Shown: positions 61,501-64,000 of the stretch, piece after piece
Numbering within the stretch: position 1 is the first letter of the stretch
How the letters are laid out: each line of letters begins with the position of its first letter
Assembly: GCA_035610835.1 (NCBI GenBank)
Contig: CM069455.1
Span: 51,626,639-51,690,638, forward strand
Length of the DNA stretch: 64,000 nucleotides
Direction of reading: 5' to 3'
Source: Ophiura sarsii
Taxonomy: Eukaryota; Echinodermata; Ophiuroidea; Amphilepidida; Ophiuridae
Program-made: the position numbers and the translations under genes
Notes under the pieces: generated by a model
Seen by the model: the letters and a program-made list of their open reading frames with translations, nothing else
The model's database searches: none
Told to the model about the DNA's origin: nothing

Positions 61501-63638
61501 GTGAAGTGGCCTTTCCCGGACCAACGCATCTCAGAGATACCTAGGAGTTTTACTCTGCAGCGGTCAATTTCTCTAGTTAGAAGTTCAAGAGCACCCGTTT
61601 GAAGCAATGTTCTAACGTTCCAAGTACCAATCTTGGTTAAGTGCCTGAGCTTGAGGCCCTTTCCTTTAACTTCCACATCAACTCTAGCTTGAGCGTCATT
61701 TAAAGGTAGGTGACACAATTTCCATCCAAATATTTCTTGTGGTGTTTAAACATGGAGGCACTTCATAAATACATGTATAGTTAGTTCCAAAATTTGAGTT
61801 AAATAGCTCCAGTGGTTTTAGATACAGATATAAGCCAAAAGTCAAAATTCCCTACAGAACAGTGTTAAATAAGTTTTTTCAAAGGGAATTCACTACTATT
61901 TTGCTTCGCTTTTTCTAAAGGAAATGGCCTGACATTTTGTGGGGAGAAAGAGGACAATATTATGTGCTTTCTTATGAGACCAAAATTAATTTTGATGTGG
62001 AAAAAGTGAAAAGTGAAAAAGTGAACGGGACATCTGGCCACCCACCTTTAAATGTGGCGATTTTGTTAGCAACACCATCCCATAACAAGTAATTTTTTTG
62101 TTTCATATAAATTTTGAAGAAAAAACACATCATAACCCTAACCCTACCATATACCCCAAAATACCACGACTGGGCATGTTGGTTCCACCCGGCGTGGAAG
62201 GTTTTTGATGAAAAAATGGACCCAGCCCATATAGTTTGCGCAATATACTGCGCAAACTAGCCTTGACAGCCGTGGTGTAGTGTTCGCCTCTGGTGCTAGA
62301 GGTCCCTGGATCAAATCCCGAGGGTATCGGGGGGGGGGGGGGGGGGGGGATATTTTGGTCGATTTTCCACTTTGAAGAAAAAGTTCTGAAAAAAGTCGGG
62401 GGTAGAGTTAGAGTTAAACAGGTTGTTTGCATTATATTTAACACTGTGATGATATGTTTCTATCGTCAGGTTTGTTCCTGGTGCTGTATTACCAGGAGGT
62501 GGTGAGAAGAAGGCACCCACAGGACCATCACCTGAAGATGTGGCAGCTATTAAGGTTAGTATAGTGCATTCAGTTACAAATTGGCAAACCTGCTTAGGCT
62601 ATATTAAAAAAATCTTTTGTCTCAAAGCTCTTCAGTTTTTCAAAACCTAATGTGGAAAGTTTTTTTAAATAAAAATTATAAATATAAAATATTGAAATCC
62701 TTGCAAAAGTGACCTTTTGTATTTAAAATTATGTGATCAATGAAAATCTGAGAAAAATCGGTGAAACTTTGGGATTTGTCTTTCCCCCTTCTAATGCGCA
62801 TCAATTAACTAACGTGCGCGGGAGCTTTGAGACAAAAGATTTTTTTAATACAGCCTTACAGCAGCGAATTAATACAAAAGAGTGTGTGCAGACAAAAATC
62901 GCGCTCGGGGCACTGTGAATTGTGTGTGTGACGCTTGTGTATGTCAAACTAACCTGCACACACTTAGTTTACTTTTGAGAGTGGAGAGATTAAAACTGCA
63001 TATTTCTTGCCAATTTGGAACTTGTTTTGAACTATAGATAGATGATTCAAAGTCTCACGATTAACTCCCAAGTGATGAACAGTTCCATATAACCCATAAA
63101 CATATTGATAATCTAATCTTGATGTCTTTGACATTGGGAAGCAATGTTTATTCAGGCCTATCTCATTGCTTCTTTGTTTTTAAGTACAAATTATGTTTAA
63201 TACATAATTTAAAAGGTTCAGGTTTCTTTACAAAATTTGAATTCTTTTGAACATTTCAAAAATTGTTGATAATCCATCAAATGTCACAATTTGTTTTTGA
63301 AAAAAAGTGGGAGGGGGGGGGGGGGGCAGACTGACCCTACCTGAGATGTCCGTTTGTCCGTATAGCATCCATAAACTGGCCCCACCGCTGAAACACTGTC
63401 GAGGCATGTCAGTTTATTCCATTGACCCCTTTTGTTATCAATTCAGCGAAATCACTTGGGGACTGTGTTAAGCATTGTCCACTATTATTTGATTCTTCAA
63501 CACATGTTTCTTTATGCTATCAGAATGCTATTGCCAATGCCAGGACGCTGGAGGAGGTAGAACGTTTAAATCAACTTCTAAAGGCAGGACAGGTCCCTGG
63601 ACAAGATGGACCTGCAGGGAGGAGGAACAGACCGAGGG
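43541..63638 (+). CDS. SNRPA1: SNRPA1, U2 snRNP protein A', right copy, exons 1 (partial) to 9
   Basis: Second copy, + strand. Exons: 43541-43582 (partial; the first residues fall in the N gap), 52079-52119, 53572-53678, 55349-55427, 56019-56065, 57643-57745, 58664-58743, 62470-62554 and 63524-63638. The final exon lies beyond 64,000. All borders are AG/GT and the frame is intact across the visible exons, including exon 3 (107 bp), where the left copy lacks one G. Coding differences from the left copy that I found (GAT AAC/AAT, AGG/AGA, two Pro codons in exon 8) are synonymous. Introns carry a LINE (intron 7), a 3.2-kb insertion and several MITEs not found on the left. Encodes the LRR protein that binds U2 stem-loop IV with U2B''. 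Whether this is an allele or a true paralogue is unresolved. Confidence 0.9.
43655..46260. repeat. Cluster of G-rich dispersed repeat modules in right intron 1
   Basis: Several modules share 'ataaatcaacctggtt' or variants followed by a long G run: near 44,255 (G-rich), 44,395 (20 G at about 44,427), 46,093 and 46,165 (13 G at about 46,188); a 27-base G run is at about 43,672-43,698. Related modules occur in the left arm at 29,170-29,220 and 31,455-31,500. The stretch between 44,500 and 46,060 shows no gene; 44,830-44,930 contains four copies of 'accaggggcc'. Confidence 0.6.
43802..44164. mobile_element. TTAA-flanked MITE (AGGTAGATG family), right intron 1
   Basis: TTAA at 43,798-43,801 and 44,165-44,168; starts AGGTAGATGTCAGATGACCC and ends GGGTCATCTACCT. 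The interior is nearly the reverse complement of the 27.8- and 46.4-kb copies. Confidence 0.88.
46422..46776. mobile_element. TTAA-flanked MITE (AGGTAGATGACCCG family), right arm only
   Basis: TTAA at 46,418-46,421 and 46,777-46,780. The left arm has the empty site (single TTAA at 28,968-28,971). 355 bp, no real ORF; the 68-codon frame on the - strand is the element interior. Confidence 0.92.
47199..47270. repeat. C-rich (CCCACC)n tract
   Basis: About 70 bases of almost pure C with single A or T interruptions; the complementary strand has many GGG runs and could form G-quadruplexes. Confidence 0.85.
47628..48724. mobile_element. TTAA-flanked element with GGGCAGTGTCAACCC termini, 1.1 kb
   Basis: TTAA at 47,624-47,627 and 48,725-48,728; the ends match the 696-bp hairpin at 13,772-14,467 (GGGWAGTGTCAACCC). 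Unlike that copy, its halves do not form a full hairpin, so it could be closer to a parental form. No transposase ORF. Nested in the 3.2-kb insertion. Confidence 0.8.
50137..52078 (+). other. Right intron 1, 3' part, homologous to left 26.56-28.85 kb
   Basis: Non-coding. Carries the TAACGGAAGGAC motif set (as complement) at 50,196-50,600 and the empty TTAA site at 50,819. Exon 2 follows at 52,079. Confidence 0.7.
52588..53325. mobile_element. Right-arm-only segment starting with a CACTG MITE copy
   Basis: 52,588-52,885 is a copy of the 6,175-6,458 MITE with an intact 5' end but no 3' terminal repeat. The following 440 bp to about 53,325 has no counterpart on the left, where a different 140-bp segment (24,163-24,303) lies. 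A 78-codon frame from 52,899 (MSDRCTCCIEIE) is unrecognised. Confidence 0.7.
54486..54849. mobile_element. TTAA-flanked MITE, right counterpart of 22,621-22,985
   Basis: TTAA at 54,482-54,485 and 54,850-54,853. Shared by both arms, so older than their divergence. Confidence 0.8.
55496..55530. repeat. Poly(G) run of 35
   Basis: Located 68 bases after the exon 4 donor; the left arm has 19 C, T, 5 C at this place. Confidence 0.92.
56150..56235 (-). mobile_element. tRNA-like SINE fragment, right copy
   Basis: Reverse complement of 21,262-21,345 with a few changes; lacks a folded cloverleaf. Confidence 0.5.
58145..58596. mobile_element. Foldback element, right counterpart of 18,898-19,354
   Basis: The same 'ctgctcacaaaaagtatcg' ends and 'ctccgctccgcaacatcgta' inner arms. 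Confidence 0.85.
58789..61701 (-). mobile_element. 2.9-kb non-LTR retrotransposon inserted in right intron 7
   Basis: The left arm carries the empty site (18,705-18,716). In the right arm AAAGGT stands at 58,783-58,788 and 61,702-61,707, bracketing the insert as a target-site duplication. The element is antisense to SNRPA1 and encodes an APE endonuclease and reverse transcriptase in two frames. It lacks a 5' UTR, so it is truncated. It landed in the end of a TTAA-type MITE. Confidence 0.92.
58807..59832 (-). CDS. LINE reverse-transcriptase C-terminal part (second frame)
   Basis: Continues the same retrotransposon in another frame; the readable frame actually extends upstream of the Met at 59,832 to about 59,960 (FIDYAKTFD lies there). 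This part contains GQGVRQGCILSPTLFN (42-57), the catalytic LRYADDTTLL (85-94), a C-terminal ETWSLTKADRDRINAFE segment and GRPRARWMDRI near residue 300. 341 codons from Met, stop at 58,807, only 18 bases before the 3' end of the insert, so there is almost no 3' UTR and no poly(A). Confidence 0.88.
   Translation of the reverse strand: MWKALLALGIPSHLVHIIKNLYDGQLACVHTEKGNSEWFSLGQGVRQGCILSPTLFNMYAEYIMRNALNDWNGGLSIGGWQLSNLRYADDTTLLTTTLEDLQCVLEKVKLESEAMGLRLNVAKTKIMIIGGVQPTDPLMVDGKEVEQITQFNFLGALITTDGSCKQEIRRCLTMARSAMANLSTIWADRGVTKATKVRLVRALVFPIATYSCETWSLTKADRDRINAFELWCWRKMLKIPWVAKRTNISVLHDIGVKKRLLDSVNRQTLSYFGHIARRQDNCLEKVLMQGKIEGSRRRGRPRARWMDRIKNLTGQPLAGVYKLAADRQQWRAILKVTNCQT
59916..61715 (-). CDS. 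LINE endonuclease and N-terminal reverse-transcriptase part (frameshifted)
   Basis: About 600 codons without an interior stop. The first codons come from flanking DNA (a TTG, not ATG, opens the frame), consistent with 5' truncation. Residues about 30-280 are an APE-type endonuclease: GTWNVRTL (31-38), GISEMRWSG with the metal-binding Glu (E63), ILGDFNAKLG (D169/N171) and SDHQLL (265-270). Reverse transcription begins near residue 480 with NNKSPGIDEIPGELL and continues to ERELPPEQ, after which about 11 bases appear to be missing and the frame ends in an unrelated tail. Similar to endonuclease-reverse transcriptases of the RTE/CFDP2-like type common in invertebrates; clade not certain. The frameshift makes this copy inactive. 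Confidence 0.88.
   Translation of the reverse strand, partial: CHLPLNDAQARVDVEVKGKGLKLRHLTKIGTWNVRTLLQTGALELLTREIDRCRVKLLGISEMRWSGKGHFTTKDGFTVYYSGNDKGGSNGVAFFASHYINKHVLGYNPVNDRMITIRLQASPMNISVVQVYAPTSSASDEDINNFYSQLQDVLDGLPKRDFVVILGDFNAKLGKGLQHEEESAAIGKHGLGVRNERGNLLLDFCIENKLSAVNTLFQHHPRRLYTWQGPGGKVRNQIDYILIKNRWRSSVKNAKTLPGADIGSDHQLLIACIRIKLKRIKNEPKAKRFDLQNINDQYLIETKNKFDALMATEDEMTPEELWLDIKDTIVSAAEKHLPMKRSKKSKPWLTEEVIDLADERRQLKEAGLQHSKLYRKLSNEIQQVARSDTSNHLNQLCKALEDHSAQNNSRSLFKGVKDLTGKKTARLAVIKDENGKVLTESEDIKDRWRKYCMGLFASQETNINVQLDLGEEEPDILLSEVRNAMQKLKNNKSPGIDEIPGELLKSTGDNGIRIMLQLCNKIWRTKVWPEDWKKSVFLTLPKKGDISECKNNRTIALIPHASKILLHILNERLRQHLERELPPEQEGVPETILPTFVRS
61708..62047. mobile_element. TTAA-type MITE, right copy, interrupted at its edge by the LINE
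   Basis: Matches 18,362-18,710 in reverse complement; TTAA at 62,048-62,051. Its other end is split by the LINE insertion. Confidence 0.7.
62262..62350 (+). mobile_element. tRNA-derived SINE head with poly(G) tail, right copy
   Basis: A box 'gccgtggtgtagtgttcgcc', B box 'ggatcaaatcccgaggg', then about 19 G. Counterpart of 18,062-18,165. Confidence 0.7.
62595..62862. mobile_element. Foldback MITE in right intron 8, absent on the left
   Basis: Arms of about 36 bp: 'attaaaaaaatcttttgtct' near 62,603 and its complement near 62,835-62,855. The left arm goes directly from 'gcagcagcgaatt' to 'aacctgctt' (about 17,340-17,360), the empty site. Confidence 0.8.
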
Positions 63639-64000
63639 GTGAGTTTGAACCTTAGAACAGGTACTAGGGTAAGATGGACCATCAGGGAGGAGGAATAGAC
63701 CAAGGGGTAAGTTTGAACCTTAGAATAGGTCCCTGGACAAGATGGACCATCAGGGAGGAGGAATTATAGACCAAGGGGTGAGTTTGAACCTTAGAATAGG
63801 TCCCTGGACAAGATGGACCATCAGGGAGGAGGAACAGACCAAGGGGTAACTTTGAACCTTAGAATAGGTCCCTGGACAAGATGGACCATCAGGGAGGAGG
63901 AATAGACCAAGGGGTAAGTTTGAACCTTAGAATAGGTCCCTGGACAAGATGGACCATCAGGGAGGAGGAATAGACCAAGGGGTAAGTTTGAACCTTAGAA
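63591..64000 (+). repeat. 68-bp exon-9/splice-donor minisatellite (right), running off the window
   Basis: Units end with 'gatggacc' at 63612, 63680, 63748, 63819, 63887 and 63955 (spacing 68, one 71). Each carries a copy of the exon 9 end and a GTGAGT, GTAAGT or GTAACT donor-like sequence. The first unit is the real exon. Confidence 0.9.

Larger units (their letters stand above)
43541..64000 (+). repeat. Right arm of head-to-head inverted duplication
   Basis: Counterpart of the left arm; begins abruptly after the N gap and continues past the window end. Arm-specific insertions are listed separately. Confidence 0.92.

Overview
This is a repeat-dense, intron-rich animal genomic window. It holds spliceosomal exons of two conserved eukaryotic genes, non-LTR retrotransposons, tRNA-derived SINE heads and very many foldback (MITE-like) elements. 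No base-level feature names the species. The gene sequences, the high load of small DNA elements and the apparent high heterozygosity suggest a marine invertebrate; a deuterostome is possible, but this is only an impression.

Layout. 1-466: last exon of MBTPS2 (site-2 protease), + strand. 467-14.7 kb: intergenic, filled with foldback elements, SINE fragments, U2-snRNA-like repeats and one 5'-truncated CR1/L2-like LINE with a 741-codon reverse-transcriptase ORF. 14.76-40.41 kb: a complete ten-exon SNRPA1 gene (U2 snRNP protein A') on the - strand. Its 13.8-kb first intron carries an intact 982-codon transposase-like ORF and a nested hAT-like element. 40.4-43.4 kb: upstream DNA with repeat remnants. 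43,441-43,540: a 100-N assembly gap. 43.54-64.0 kb: a second copy of SNRPA1 on the + strand, starting inside exon 1 right at the gap; its last exon lies beyond the window.

The main structural fact is that the two SNRPA1 loci form a head-to-head inverted repeat. About 16.26-29.25 kb is the reverse complement of about 46.14-64.0 kb, interrupted by at least seven clean insertions present in one arm only. Several of these have empty sites and target-site duplications that can be read directly: TTAA-flanked foldback elements, a 2.9-kb LINE, a 3.2-kb element and a 1.7-kb TIR element. The coding differences I found between arms are synonymous, except for a 1-bp deletion at the start of exon 3 in the left copy, which breaks its frame. 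The gap at the centre makes two allelic haplotypes scaffolded in inverted orientation the simplest explanation. A real recent inverted duplication is the alternative.

Other points of interest: a 68-bp minisatellite that has amplified the 3' end of SNRPA1 exon 9 together with its splice donor; several TTAA-flanked foldback families, including one 696-bp near-perfect hairpin; U2-snRNA 5'-end-like repeats close to the gene for a U2 snRNP protein; and unusually many long poly(C)/poly(G) runs whose lengths differ between the arms.
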